Part shown: piece by piece, positions 7,179 to 15,353 of the stretch | How positions within the stretch are numbered: the first letter of the stretch is position 1 | Layout: the number at the start of each line of letters is the position of its first letter | Assembly: GCF_000374825.1 (NCBI RefSeq) | Contig: NZ_KB895378.1 | Span: forward strand, 265,048-329,047 | Length of the DNA stretch: 64,000 nucleotides | Direction of reading: 5' to 3' | From: Paenibacillus sanguinis 2301083 = DSM 16941 | Lineage (GTDB): Bacteria > Bacillota > Bacilli > Paenibacillales > Paenibacillaceae | The notes under the pieces: model-generated | What the model saw: the letters and a program-made list of their open reading frames with translations, nothing else | Told to the model about the DNA's origin: nothing | Database searches by the model: none | Program-made: the position numbers and the translations under genes

Positions 7179-9575
7179 TTACCGTAACCTTTCGACTACC
7201 GTCTTCTGCGCTGTTGAAATTCTCACGATTTTGAGGACAACGGCTCGAATCAGCAGCATAACTATTAAATACATGAGAATGGGGCTCCACGGAAAATGAT
7301 ATTGTATAAAAGAAAGCCCCCCCACGTTTCCTAAAGATTCGCTTAGCCCATATCCAATAAGGTTCCCTATAATAAGAGAAATCACGAAACTCCCCACAAT
7401 GAAAAAACCAGCTTCGTAACCTAACATGGCGGATAATTGTTTATATTCCATGCCTATAGCCTGCATGATTCCCAATTCGAATTTCCTCGCATTAATTGAA
7501 GTCATCACCGTGTTTAACAAATTAATAACACTAAATAAAGCTATAAATATCATAAAAGTGTACACAGCAATCGTGATTGTCCGAAAGGCCGCCTTATTGG
7601 ACTTCGCCATGTCAGAAAATGAATTTAACTTTAAAGTGTCCTCATTTTGAATTATTTTTTCCAGTTCATCCTTCACCATCTGCTCATTCGTATCTTGTGT
7701 AAGAATCACTTCATAGCTTTGATTTGGATTAAAGGGAGTGATTGACTCCATAACTCCTGATGGCAAGTAGAACAGAACACCCAAATTTTTATCTGCTAGA
7801 TCGCCTACAATTTCAAACTCATGTTCAATCTTGTTCTTATCATCGCCAATTATAAGTGAAACACGATCTCCAACCTGGTATCTGATGTCATAAAATTCAA
7901 AGTCACCGCTTGAGCTATTCATGAGAATCTGAAAGTTATTGGAGGAATTGGGTTCGGGTATGTCCCCTTGTACCAGACGCTTTCTTAATGACTCGATATT
8001 ACTCGCCGAAATATCCTCGATGCCTACTACCATAGGACCTTCACTTTCCTCCGTCCCGTTAACCCTGGCTTCAATATATTGACGGTCTACAACATTTTCA
8101 ACTCCGCTAATGGAAAGGATGTCGTCTTTTAAGGCTCCAGAGAGTTGATCTTCGCTTTGCAAATCGCTTAAATTCACCGTTTCAGAATAGAGCTCGTTAT
8201 TGACTTGAATTATAAACTTGCCGTTATTCGGAAAATAATGCCGTGTTTTAGCTATGGAATCAACCGAACTTAACAGTGTCGCAAAGGAAATGAAAAGGAC
8301 TCCGCTTATAACCAATGACAGTAGCGTTAAGGTTGTTTTTTTTCGGCTTCTTGTTAAACTCATCCCTGCTAATGTAAAGGGGGTTAGCCGTTTTGAGCTT
8401 TTCTTCTCTTTCTTCTTGAATGTATAGGTCTCTGCCCCAACGTATCGAATGGCTTCGATCGGGGAGATTTTAGCTGCAAAATTGGCCGGCGAATTCAATG
8501 AAAAGCGGACCGTTAATTCAGTAAACAAACCCGCTGCTAAGGCGAGAAATATGCTGGGAAGGAGGTTCCAGGTAAAAGGATTCATGGCCCAACTTATCAA
8601 ACATCCCAGGAGAACACCAGCCGGAATAAACTTGCGGGATAAGTATCTCCCTTCATATTTCACCAACTTCTTGATTTGCTTTCGCGTTGCGCCCAATGCC
8701 CGTAGTTGCCCGTATTGTTTGATTTGTTTGATAATCGATATATAAAAAATATTGTAGATGACGACCCAGCATGCCAAGGCGATGATAAAGAGGATACAGA
8801 AAATCGTCAGAATCGTATCGCTAGATAGATTGTGGGTATCTACGTTCTTATGATTGATCTGGATGTTTTGCTCAGAAAGATCGATTTGCTTTCCGATATC
8901 TTTAATTGTGGATTTCAGTTCTTCGTTGGCGTAACTGCCTGCATTAAGAATTCTAATAGCTGCGGAGTATTTTTCCTTGGAAAGGTGCGGGTCGGCATCA
9001 ACAAACGCTTTTGATACTAGAGCGTTATAGCTGATGCGATTGCCCTCTCCAGACGCAGTTGTATGTAAAAGGCCTGAAATGACAAATTCATTCATTTGCA
9101 TTTGTTTGCTGGCATTGTTTCTAAATTCCACGACGATACGATCACCAATACCCGGTTTATAAGAAGTCTTTGAAAAGTAGTCCCTTTCTATTACAATTTC
9201 ATTGGGCTTCGTTGGGAATTTGCCTTCATCGATACGAGCATAGGATAAATCCATCATCGTTTGATCTGTATACAAAATGGATAATAAACGCTCCTCTTGC
9301 TTCTCTCTGCCAACCTCCAGATACAACCCAACTTTGTCAACCTCGTTTACTTGCTCTAATTGAATGCTCTTTGCCTCACTAACATCATTGAATATTGCTT
9401 GGAAATCGGAATCCTGCTGCATGTTAGTGAAGGAGTTATAACCAAAGGTAAATACAACGGTTAATAAAACTGCTGCCAAAGCAATAATGCTGCCTGCAAA
9501 ATAGAGTTTGACATTGTCTGCCTTTAAGTTCGCTTTGGATAATTTTTTGATCATCATCAAATTCTGTCTTGACAT
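7179..9575 (-). CDS. FtsX-type ABC transporter permease
   Basis: About 798 residues with the two-fold FtsX/MacB layout. There is an N-terminal helix (about 30-50), a large extracytoplasmic domain, three helices (about 255-365), a cytoplasmic link (KKKEKKSSKRLTPFTLAGMSL), another helix (about 420), a second large outer domain, and three C-terminal helices. The segment SINARKFELGIMQAIGMEYKQL is the conserved FtsX motif. It works with the ATPase encoded just upstream (9612-10274), probably in peptide or antibiotic export or resistance. No two-component genes adjoin it, unlike the second such transporter at 52.6-58 kb. ATG at 9575 is preferred; a GTG six codons upstream abuts its own SD-like sequence. 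Confidence 0.85.
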   Translation of the reverse strand: MSRQNLMMIKKLSKANLKADNVKLYFAGSIIALAAVLLTVVFTFGYNSFTNMQQDSDFQAIFNDVSEAKSIQLEQVNEVDKVGLYLEVGREKQEERLLSILYTDQTMMDLSYARIDEGKFPTKPNEIVIERDYFSKTSYKPGIGDRIVVEFRNNASKQMQMNEFVISGLLHTTASGEGNRISYNALVSKAFVDADPHLSKEKYSAAIRILNAGSYANEELKSTIKDIGKQIDLSEQNIQINHKNVDTHNLSSDTILTIFCILFIIALACWVVIYNIFYISIIKQIKQYGQLRALGATRKQIKKLVKYEGRYLSRKFIPAGVLLGCLISWAMNPFTWNLLPSIFLALAAGLFTELTVRFSLNSPANFAAKISPIEAIRYVGAETYTFKKKEKKSSKRLTPFTLAGMSLTRSRKKTTLTLLSLVISGVLFISFATLLSSVDSIAKTRHYFPNNGKFIIQVNNELYSETVNLSDLQSEDQLSGALKDDILSISGVENVVDRQYIEARVNGTEESEGPMVVGIEDISASNIESLRKRLVQGDIPEPNSSNNFQILMNSSSGDFEFYDIRYQVGDRVSLIIGDDKNKIEHEFEIVGDLADKNLGVLFYLPSGVMESITPFNPNQSYEVILTQDTNEQMVKDELEKIIQNEDTLKLNSFSDMAKSNKAAFRTITIAVYTFMIFIALFSVINLLNTVMTSINARKFELGIMQAIGMEYKQLSAMLGYEAGFFIVGSFVISLIIGNLIGYGLSESLGNVGGLSFIQYHFPWSPILMYLIVMLLIRAVVLKIVRISTAQKTVVERLR

Positions 9576-9611
9576 AGTTCCACGTTCCACCACCTTATCT
9601 TTTAAGAACTG

Positions 9612-10274
9612 CTAAACTATTTTTCCGTCCTCAATGCGTACAGTACGATCGGCCAGCTTGGCTATTTCGGGATTGTGAGTAATCATAATGAGCGTTTGCT
9701 TATACCTTTGGTTGCTTAGTCTCAAAAGTTCCAATACGGTAGAACTTGTTTTGCTGTCCAGGTTTCCCGTTGGCTCGTCGGCCAAAATAATGGCCGGTTT
9801 GTTTGCCAGTGCCCTTGCAATCGCAACCCTTTGCTGCTGCCCTCCAGACAATTGATTTATTAATTTCGTTTGTTTGTCTTGTAAATCGAGCATCTCTAAA
9901 ATACTTGTTACATAATCTTCATCTATGCTGCCATGATCCAGTTCTACCGGAAGTATCACGTTTTCGTAGACATTTAAAGTTGGAATCAAATTGTAATCTT
10001 GAAAAATAAAACCGATATTCGTTCTCCTGAACACCGTGAGCTGATCATCGCTAAGTTTAGATAGTTCGCATCCATTGATGACTACGGTTCCTTCCGTAGG
10101 TACATCGAGTCCACCCATCAAATTTAACAAGGTTGACTTGCCGCTTCCCGATGTTCCCTCAATAGCGACAAATTCTCCACGGTTCACCGTTAAATTGACG
10201 CCATCCAAAGCTCTAATTGAATTAGAGGCTACTCCATAGTACTTTTTTAAATCCATAGCTTTCAGGACAACCAC
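9612..10274 (-). CDS. ABC transporter ATP-binding protein (MacB/LolD type)
   Basis: 220-residue ATPase. Walker A is [13 protein letters not shown] (about 39-51), the Q-loop lies at IFQDYNLIPTLNV, the signature is [18 protein letters not shown] (about 140), Walker B is [12 protein letters not shown], and the switch His is in MITHNPEIA. This is the classic set for exporters paired with FtsX permeases. The start is GTG with AAGGGTG seven bases upstream. The permease follows 36 bp downstream. A strong hairpin with a minus-strand T-run lies about 50 bp before the start (10324-10370) and could act as an attenuator. Confidence 0.92.
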   Translation of the reverse strand: MVVLKAMDLKKYYGVASNSIRALDGVNLTVNRGEFVAIEGTSGSGKSTLLNLMGGLDVPTEGTVVINGCELSKLSDDQLTVFRRTNIGFIFQDYNLIPTLNVYENVILPVELDHGSIDEDYVTSILEMLDLQDKQTKLINQLSGGQQQRVAIARALANKPAIILADEPTGNLDSKTSSTVLELLRLSNQRYKQTLIMITHNPEIAKLADRTVRIEDGKIV

Positions 10275-10323
10275 AATATGACACCCTTCCTCGAATTACT
10301 TAAACTTTAATAAAATACAAAAT

Positions 10324-10370
10324 AAAAGGGTTTAAACTACTGCTTTCAAGTCTGTAGTTTAAAACCTTTT
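10324..10370 (-). terminator. Attenuator-like hairpin upstream of the ABC operon
   Basis: Arms AAAAGGGTTTAAACTAC (10324-10340) and GTAGTTTAAAACCTTTT (10354-10370) pair with one mismatch around a 13-nt loop. On the minus strand the stem is followed by TTTTATTTTG, so it would terminate transcripts entering the ABC genes. The remaining gap to 10681 (about 310 bp) shows no gene. Confidence 0.5.
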
Positions 10371-10681
10371 CACCTATCGTTTTGATTAAATGTACTTTTT
10401 CACTGACTCACTGATCATTTCACTAAAACTACGTGAATTTTGGTTAAAGATAAACGCTTTGCACGGAACCTTGAAATCTTAAAACATTTGGAACTAATGG
10501 TAAATACTATCAAATGTAGTCATCACAATAATAGCATAAAATCACGATGTCTATCGAATTGATTATTTTTCCTTCTGAGATTCACAATACAGCTTATAAT
10601 GATTGGTGTCAAAAAACAGTTTTCCTGCCTACCGCATTTCTATAATAATCACCAAACAACAACTGAAGGCAATTTATATCG

Positions 10682-10822
10682 CTATTTCTTATTGTTTTTA
10701 AGTAACATATCTAGCCTTTTAATTATTTCTTTGCTGTACATATTTTGCATACGTAGGCTTCTATCGATCCCTATTAGAAAGGCAATGACAATCACAGCAA
10801 TTATTATTATTAATAGTTCCAT
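10682..10822 (-). CDS. Small membrane protein, 46 residues
   Basis: Starts ATG at 10822 with a GTAGGAGTG ribosome binding site seven bases upstream. The protein opens with a hydrophobic helix (MELLIIIIAVIVIAFLIG), followed by a charged tail containing KEIIKRLDMLLKNNKK. This helix-plus-short-amphipathic-tail layout is common among short Bacillota membrane proteins. No function can be assigned. It lies about 120 bp downstream of another possible short membrane ORF (10946-11080). Confidence 0.6.
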   Translation of the reverse strand: MELLIIIIAVIVIAFLIGIDRSLRMQNMYSKEIIKRLDMLLKNNKK

Positions 10823-10945
10823 AATTCACTCCTACACGTTCACAGAATAGAGTTTGCAGTGGTTTTATTAGCACTTGGGATTATAGGATAAAATTGGTGA
10901 TCCGCGTATCCCCAGTTTCTGTTTTACAATTTTCAAGCCTTTCTC

Positions 10946-11080
10946 TTACTTCTTCCCGATAAGGTTCGACCACTCAATTCCCTTTGCTGTTACATGCCCT
11001 TTATGAGCGTGATGATCTATATCAATGACACGGTAAAATAATAATATGACGGTGCTTAAGCAAAATATGATCAGATCCAC
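10946..11080 (-). CDS. Possible small membrane protein, 44 residues
   Basis: Begins at a GTG at 11080 with a weak GGAAGAA site close by. One hydrophobic segment (LIIFCLSTVILLFYRVI) is followed by a polar His/Lys-rich tail. In-frame sequence extends upstream only to a stop inside the solitary CRISPR repeat at 11108-11139, so it may instead be the 3' remnant of a longer broken gene. Weakly supported. Confidence 0.3.
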   Translation of the reverse strand: MDLIIFCLSTVILLFYRVIDIDHHAHKGHVTAKGIEWSNLIGKK

Positions 11081-11107
11081 TTCTTCCAAGCCGATGTTTA
11101 CATAACG

Positions 11108-11139
11108 CTTCTAATCCACGCACCTGCATGAGGTGCCAC
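11108..11139 (-). repeat. Solitary degenerate CRISPR repeat
   Basis: 24 of 32 positions match the array-2 repeat, including the block AATCCACGCACCT and the stem CACCT/AGGTG, in the same orientation as both arrays. Mismatches in the loop are compensated so the stem is kept. It sits exactly where similarity to DUF6602 proteins ends in the gene to its right. Confidence 0.65.
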
Positions 11140-11381
11140 ATTATCTTCGAGCTACCAAAGCAATCAGTGATGGCAGATGGCTCAATAACGAATTTTCTAG
11201 GAATAATCATTTCAAAGAGCTGTGCCCAGATCATTTCGCGTTCCGAACCGATCGTTGTACCATGCAAATCATGCTTCATAAACAACTGACTCACTATAGA
11301 CTTCTCTACTTGGCGGTAATTCTCTCTGATGTTTTTTACAAGTTTATTCTTTTTCTGTTCAACGGATAGTTCTTTAGACAT
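11140..11381 (-). pseudogene. Truncated DUF6602-like gene, 5' fragment
   Basis: From the ATG at 11381 the product reads MSKELSVEQKKNKLVKNIRE..., then HGTTIGSEREMIWAQLFEMI and IPRKFVIE. This resembles the N-terminal part of DUF6602 proteins, which I recall as nuclease-like and found in defence contexts. After ITDCFGSSKI the similarity ends at the solitary CRISPR repeat, and the remaining in-frame codons to 11022 look unrelated. The gene is therefore probably broken. The rest of the expected domain (including the catalytic part) is missing. Confidence 0.5.
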
Positions 11382-11637
11382 AACAGAGACACCTCTATTC
11401 AGTAGGATAAAATGGTCGAATCCACCATTATTGTATCATATTTCCCACTGAACACCCTTTTACATATCGACAAAATACCTAAAAAAAGTACAAGTGTTAT
11501 ATTTTCTTTTTGATTACAGGGGGAGATTTGTCGTGTTTGATACGATTCGATTGAAAGCTTGGAGAAAGATAAGAAGGGCAAGCGACGTTCTCAAAATGAG
11601 GTGCGTGAATTGAAATCCGCTGTCCTCGTGTTATAAT

Positions 11638-11785
11638 AAGGGCAGAAACAGCGTAAACTGCAAAGAGAGCCGTGCGCTAACACGACTCCCCTAGCAATAG
11701 CCGCTTTTAAGGGCGGCGGCTTACAGGTTAGGCCTCAAGAATAGACCGTATCCTTACCCAGGGCGGTCTATTTCTTTTTGAGGTA
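11638..11785 (+). ncRNA. Candidate antisense RNA antitoxin of a type I toxin-antitoxin pair
   Basis: A sigma-A promoter, TTGAAA (11610-11615), 16 bp, TATAAT (11632-11637), points rightward toward the 3' end of the toxin gene. The transcript would end at a good terminator, AATAGACCG ... CGGTCTATT then TCTTTTT (about 11749-11780). It would overlap the 3' part of the toxin mRNA tail to tail, the layout known for txpA/RatA-type pairs. No ORF is seen in it. Confidence 0.55.
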
Positions 11786-11851
11786 ATTGAGCAGAGCCAG
11801 AATGAACATGCCGAACATGAACATAAGGGACAATGCTTGATAGACCTCCAT
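11768..11851 (-). CDS. Putative holin-like toxin (Hol-Tox family), type I TA toxin
   Basis: A 27-residue hydrophobic peptide: MEVYQALSLMFMFGMF then a hydrophobic run and a lysine tail (KKK). The pattern 'M-x-V/T-x-x-A/T-L-x-L-M-x-x-F-x-M-F' is typical of the putative holin-like toxin family that inserts in the cytoplasmic membrane. A strong ribosome binding site (GGAAGGTGATGCC) precedes the ATG at 11851. A minus-strand TATAAT lies at 11915-11920 with a weak -35. The convergent antisense RNA candidate on the plus strand would repress it. It is located between the broken DUF6602-like gene and cas6. Confidence 0.7.
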   Translation of the reverse strand: MEVYQALSLMFMFGMFILALLNYLKKK

Positions 11852-11996
11852 GGCATCACCTTCCTTCCGGGAGATTAGCCGACCGCCCATATTAGCCTTT
11901 CTATTGCTCTTGCGATTATAGCACAATCACGCACCTTTCAGGAATATACTCTCATTAGTACACCTTGCTTCAACTGACGTGAGATCCCTATGAATG

Positions 11997-12878
11997 CTAT
12001 CGATAAACAACATCTAACTGTCCGCAGCCAAAGGTTGTGTTTCGTCCAATATGCAAGATACGCACTGCGTTTAGCCAAGGTGTAAAAGCATTCAATTCTC
12101 CTTCGAAAGTCATAGCCCCCAGCATCCCGCTCCAATCAACCGACTCACTTTTGCGATTTGAATATCTGTGCATCTCATTGAGATATAGCCCAGAAGAGGT
12201 TTCTTTCACCTCCGTCGCCAAACTCACCAAATTCACAGCCAGATCCCTATTAACGAACCCGCCATAACGCTCGGTCAGCGTCTCTATTCTCCGAATTCCG
12301 CCTCGTATAATCGTTGGAAAATCAATATGGCGCACCAGTTCTCCGCCTCTTCGAATCCGAACAGGGGTCAAAAGATGGATTGAACACCACTGGGCAAGCT
12401 CCCTGGCTGCAACAGAATGAATATTGACAGGAGTTATAGAATTCAGATGATTATGATCTTTTTGCCATATGGGAGAAAGGTGTTCAGCGTGGAGAATATC
12501 CATCAATTTGAAGCTTCTTCGTTCGGCCCCCACCTTAAATGTATTTGTTTTTGCGAGCGCAGTTACCATTCTCTCTGCATAGTTTATAGCATGTCCAAAC
12601 AACACAAGCTTGAAGGACAGCTCATCTCCGGGATGATAAACACTTCGCGGTCTCGGCGGTTCGAGCATATAGGGGTTCACAATATCCTGCTTTGCTCCAC
12701 CCAAACGGCGATTCTCGAACAAGTAAGTATAAGTCTCCCTATTACTCTGCAACGCCCACCCCACAACACCATGAAGAGTTGAACCAAGAAAAGCGGGTAA
12801 TCTGGCCGTCTCCAGACAAGTTAGGCGGACAAGCAAAGGCAGGTATTCCAAGGAAAAAATAGGGTGTCGTTGATCCAT
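11997..12878 (-). CDS. cas6: CRISPR pre-crRNA processing endoribonuclease Cas6
   Basis: A 293-residue RAMP protein. The C-terminal glycine-rich loop HIGRNTTFGCGQLDVVYR is the diagnostic Cas6 motif. The middle segment carries TPVRIRRGG and DFPTIIRGGIRRIETL, which are typical of the Cas6 family seen with type III and some type I systems. Cas6 cuts pre-crRNA within repeats. The ATG at 12878 (after GGAGAAACGT) is preferred over a TTG four codons earlier. The gene directly follows the trailer end of array 2 on the same strand, so it could be read from the array transcript. No other cas gene is present, and the neighbouring repeats look like type I-C, which normally use Cas5d rather than Cas6. Confidence 0.85.
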   Translation of the reverse strand: MDQRHPIFSLEYLPLLVRLTCLETARLPAFLGSTLHGVVGWALQSNRETYTYLFENRRLGGAKQDIVNPYMLEPPRPRSVYHPGDELSFKLVLFGHAINYAERMVTALAKTNTFKVGAERRSFKLMDILHAEHLSPIWQKDHNHLNSITPVNIHSVAARELAQWCSIHLLTPVRIRRGGELVRHIDFPTIIRGGIRRIETLTERYGGFVNRDLAVNLVSLATEVKETSSGLYLNEMHRYSNRKSESVDWSGMLGAMTFEGELNAFTPWLNAVRILHIGRNTTFGCGQLDVVYR

Positions 12879-12940
12879 ACGTTTCTCCAAATCTATAGAT
12901 TATTTGATATATAGCATGATAAACAGCTAAAAAGGTTTAG

Positions 12941-14577
12941 TTCTCAATCCACGCACCTATGTAAGGTGCGACATGGACCTGCTCGGCGTAAACATCCAAG
13001 ACGCTGCGGATTTCAATCCACGCACCTATGTAAGGTGCGACTCTGTCAAAAGAGGATCGAGACCCACCAAATCAATATTTCAATCCACGCACCTATGTAA
13101 GGTGCGACGATAATCGCCAATCCGAACGCTTCATGTCGTCAACAAATTTCAATCCACGCACCTATGTAAGGTGCGACCTTGAAGAAATGGTTGGTTACAC
13201 GATGTTCAGACGATTTCAATCCACGCACCTATGTAAGGTGCGACAAATTAGTGCATTCCCATCCGTAAAGGTTGTCAGCATTTCAATCCACGCACCTATG
13301 TAAGGTGCGACATGACATACCAGGCTATAATGTCGCTGCCTTCGGATTTCAATCCACGCACCTATGTAAGGTGCGACGTAAAACTTGTCAACGTAACGAA
13401 GTCATTGGCAGAGATTTCAATCCACGCACCTATGTAAGGTGCGACGCTGTGTTCCAGCGCTTCAATTTCCGCCCGCCGATTTCAATCCACGCACCTATGT
13501 AAGGTGCGACTGCCAGTGCGACTTTTTCCTGTTCCCATCTCCATATTTCAATCCACGCACCTATGTAAGGTGCGACGCAATCTATGACGTCTGGTAGTCG
13601 TTTCCCCCGCAATTTCAATCCACGCACCTATGTAAGGTGCGACTCTGAGCAAGATTACGAATCTCAACTAGCCGAGAAATTTCAATCCACGCACCTATGT
13701 AAGGTGCGACCCTTGCCATTTACGCTCCCGGTCGGCAAGCATGATCTATTTCAATCCACGCACCTATGTAAGGTGCGACCCAGTATCAGTGATCCAAGGC
13801 TTTCAGAATTAAAATTTCAATCCACGCACCTATGTAAGGTGCGACGTTGCTCAGTGTGATTGACATGATACCGGACGATATTTCAATCCACGCACCTATG
13901 TAAGGTGCGACGGTTCATGTGCGTTCCCCCTTTTTCTCAAAAGTATTTCAATCCACGCACCTATGTAAGGTGCGACTTTGATTACGTTCATTTTTAATCT
14001 TCCAATGATTTATTTCAATCCACGCACCTATGTAAGGTGCGACGGCAGCTACAACCGCCATGGATGGTGCGATCCGGCAATTTCAATCCACGCACCTATG
14101 TAAGGTGCGACAAGGTTAGGCGGCAGGTGAACACCTGATGGCCGGATTTCAATCCACGCACCTATGTAAGGTGCGACGTTGAGTTCTTCTTTCATGCTAT
14201 CCTCTGGCTTATTATTTCAATCCACGCACCTATGTAAGGTGCGACGGTGGAGCTCACGGCACTGGTCAGCGTCGAAATATTTCAATCCACGCACCTATGT
14301 AAGGTGCGACAACGTCAACGGCGAATCTTAGATTCCGCGTTAACGATTTCAATCCACGCACCTATGTAAGGTGCGACAATAAGCCGGAGATACTGGATGA
14401 GGACGGAAGGAATTTCAATCCACGCACCTATGTAAGGTGCGACGGCCGAGGGGGCTAATGGCATCATTGCGGTTAGTAATTTCAATCCACGCACCTATGT
14501 AAGGTGCGACGTAAGGCTCATGGCCTTAAAATGCATGATGCAGCAATTTCAATCCACGCACCTATGTAAGGTGCGAC
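12941..14577 (-). CRISPR. CRISPR array 2, type I-C-like, 25 repeats and 24 spacers
   Basis: Repeats are 32 bp; on the minus strand they begin GTCGCACC and end GGATTGAAAT, the classic type I-C ending. The loop is TATG where array 1 has TACG. Spacers are 33-37 nt. The first copy (12941-12972) has a changed outer end, marking the old trailer side; the newest repeat is 14546-14577 next to the leader. All internal repeats appear identical. The spacer at 14178-14213 matches array-1 spacer 4501-4533 plus three bases. Confidence 0.99.
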
Positions 14578-14748
14578 TCCGATTTTTAACATAATAAGGG
14601 TATTGTGCTGCCTAATTAGCCATTCATAGCCTTATTTTAATTAAAAACGGCTCAAAAAAAATTCTATATTTTTACATATAGAGAAATGAAAGTAACTTAT
14701 TTTGGTGCGAATCTCCCAGGAAAATCATGTTCGCTTGGGGTTCGCACC
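14578..14748 (-). promoter_or_regulatory. CRISPR leader of array 2
   Basis: Nearly the same sequence as the array-1 leader (about five differences in 170 bp), with the same terminal hairpin at 14704-14748 (GGTGCGAA ... TTCGCACC). Sequence similarity to the array-1 locus ends right after the hairpin. Confidence 0.85.
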
Positions 14749-15008
14749 AAAATGATTTTCACAATACAGTTACCCTAATTATTGTTTTATTTTTCTAAAA
14801 TTGCAACCACAAGTGCAATACCATTTTTCTTCCACTCGTTCTTCCAGCAATGCTGCTGTCTATCTCGCACATCAATTACAATATCAGATACCTTTATCTG
14901 GGAAACACAATGTCATACGCCCCTCCTTTCAATCCTAGCAGGGCGTAGCTCATATTCTCATTATTGTAATTCCTATGATCTATTTAGAGTTTAAAGGGTG
15001 GTATTTCG
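14749..15008. other. Intergenic stretch with no convincing gene
   Basis: A minus-strand ATG at about 14913 follows a good GGAGGGG site but stops after ten codons. A second frame continues for about 40 codons (ending ALVVAILEK), so a small frameshifted gene is possible. Nothing else is supported. Confidence 0.3.
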
Positions 15009-15262
15009 GGCTCAAAACGAAAATCAGTGCTTGTCATGTGGACGATGAGGCGCTGCGGGTTCGTAGGGTTCTTCCGATCGCTGCCCCTCATGGATTTTCC
15101 TGATTCAATAAATTGTTATAAGGTTGAAATCCACTCGCAAAGGCGATCAAGCATAGGCTTTCGATGTAGCTTTCTTTCAGAAAGCTTTAAGTTTCTCCAA
15201 TATCCCTACGACCCTCCGCCCTATACATCCCTGTTAGCAAGCACTGATTTTTAGATTGAGCC
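15009..15262. mobile_element. MITE-like element with 25-bp terminal inverted repeats
   Basis: Left end GGCTCAAAACGAAAATCAGT (15009 on) and right end ACTGATTTTTAGATTGAGCC (to 15262) are inverted copies, 21 of 25 matching. Further in, GCGGGTTCGTAGGG (near 15055) pairs with CCCTACGACCCTCCGC (near 15203). TATTT occurs on both flanks as a possible target duplication. No transposase is inside, so it would be non-autonomous. An inner part resembles the dispersed repeat at 26815-27106 (TAGGCTTTCGATGT). Confidence 0.6.
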
Positions 15263-15353
15263 GTATTTTTCCGTTTTTCAAAGGAACCCCTTCCCACTGC
15301 TTATGCTAAAATAAACCTATCCTTACCTACTACGAACACCCGGAGGACAGGCT

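Noticed and set aside
10599-10850. 83-residue plus-strand ORF
   Set aside because: It is the shadow of the better-supported 46-residue minus-strand gene at 10682-10822.
11533-11613. 26-residue plus-strand ORF after GGGGGAGATTTGTC
   Set aside because: Good ribosome binding site, but very short, basic and unconvincing; it ends in the antisense RNA promoter.
14782-14994. Plus-strand 70-residue ORF after array 2
   Set aside because: No ribosome binding site; the minus strand has a better though frameshifted start.
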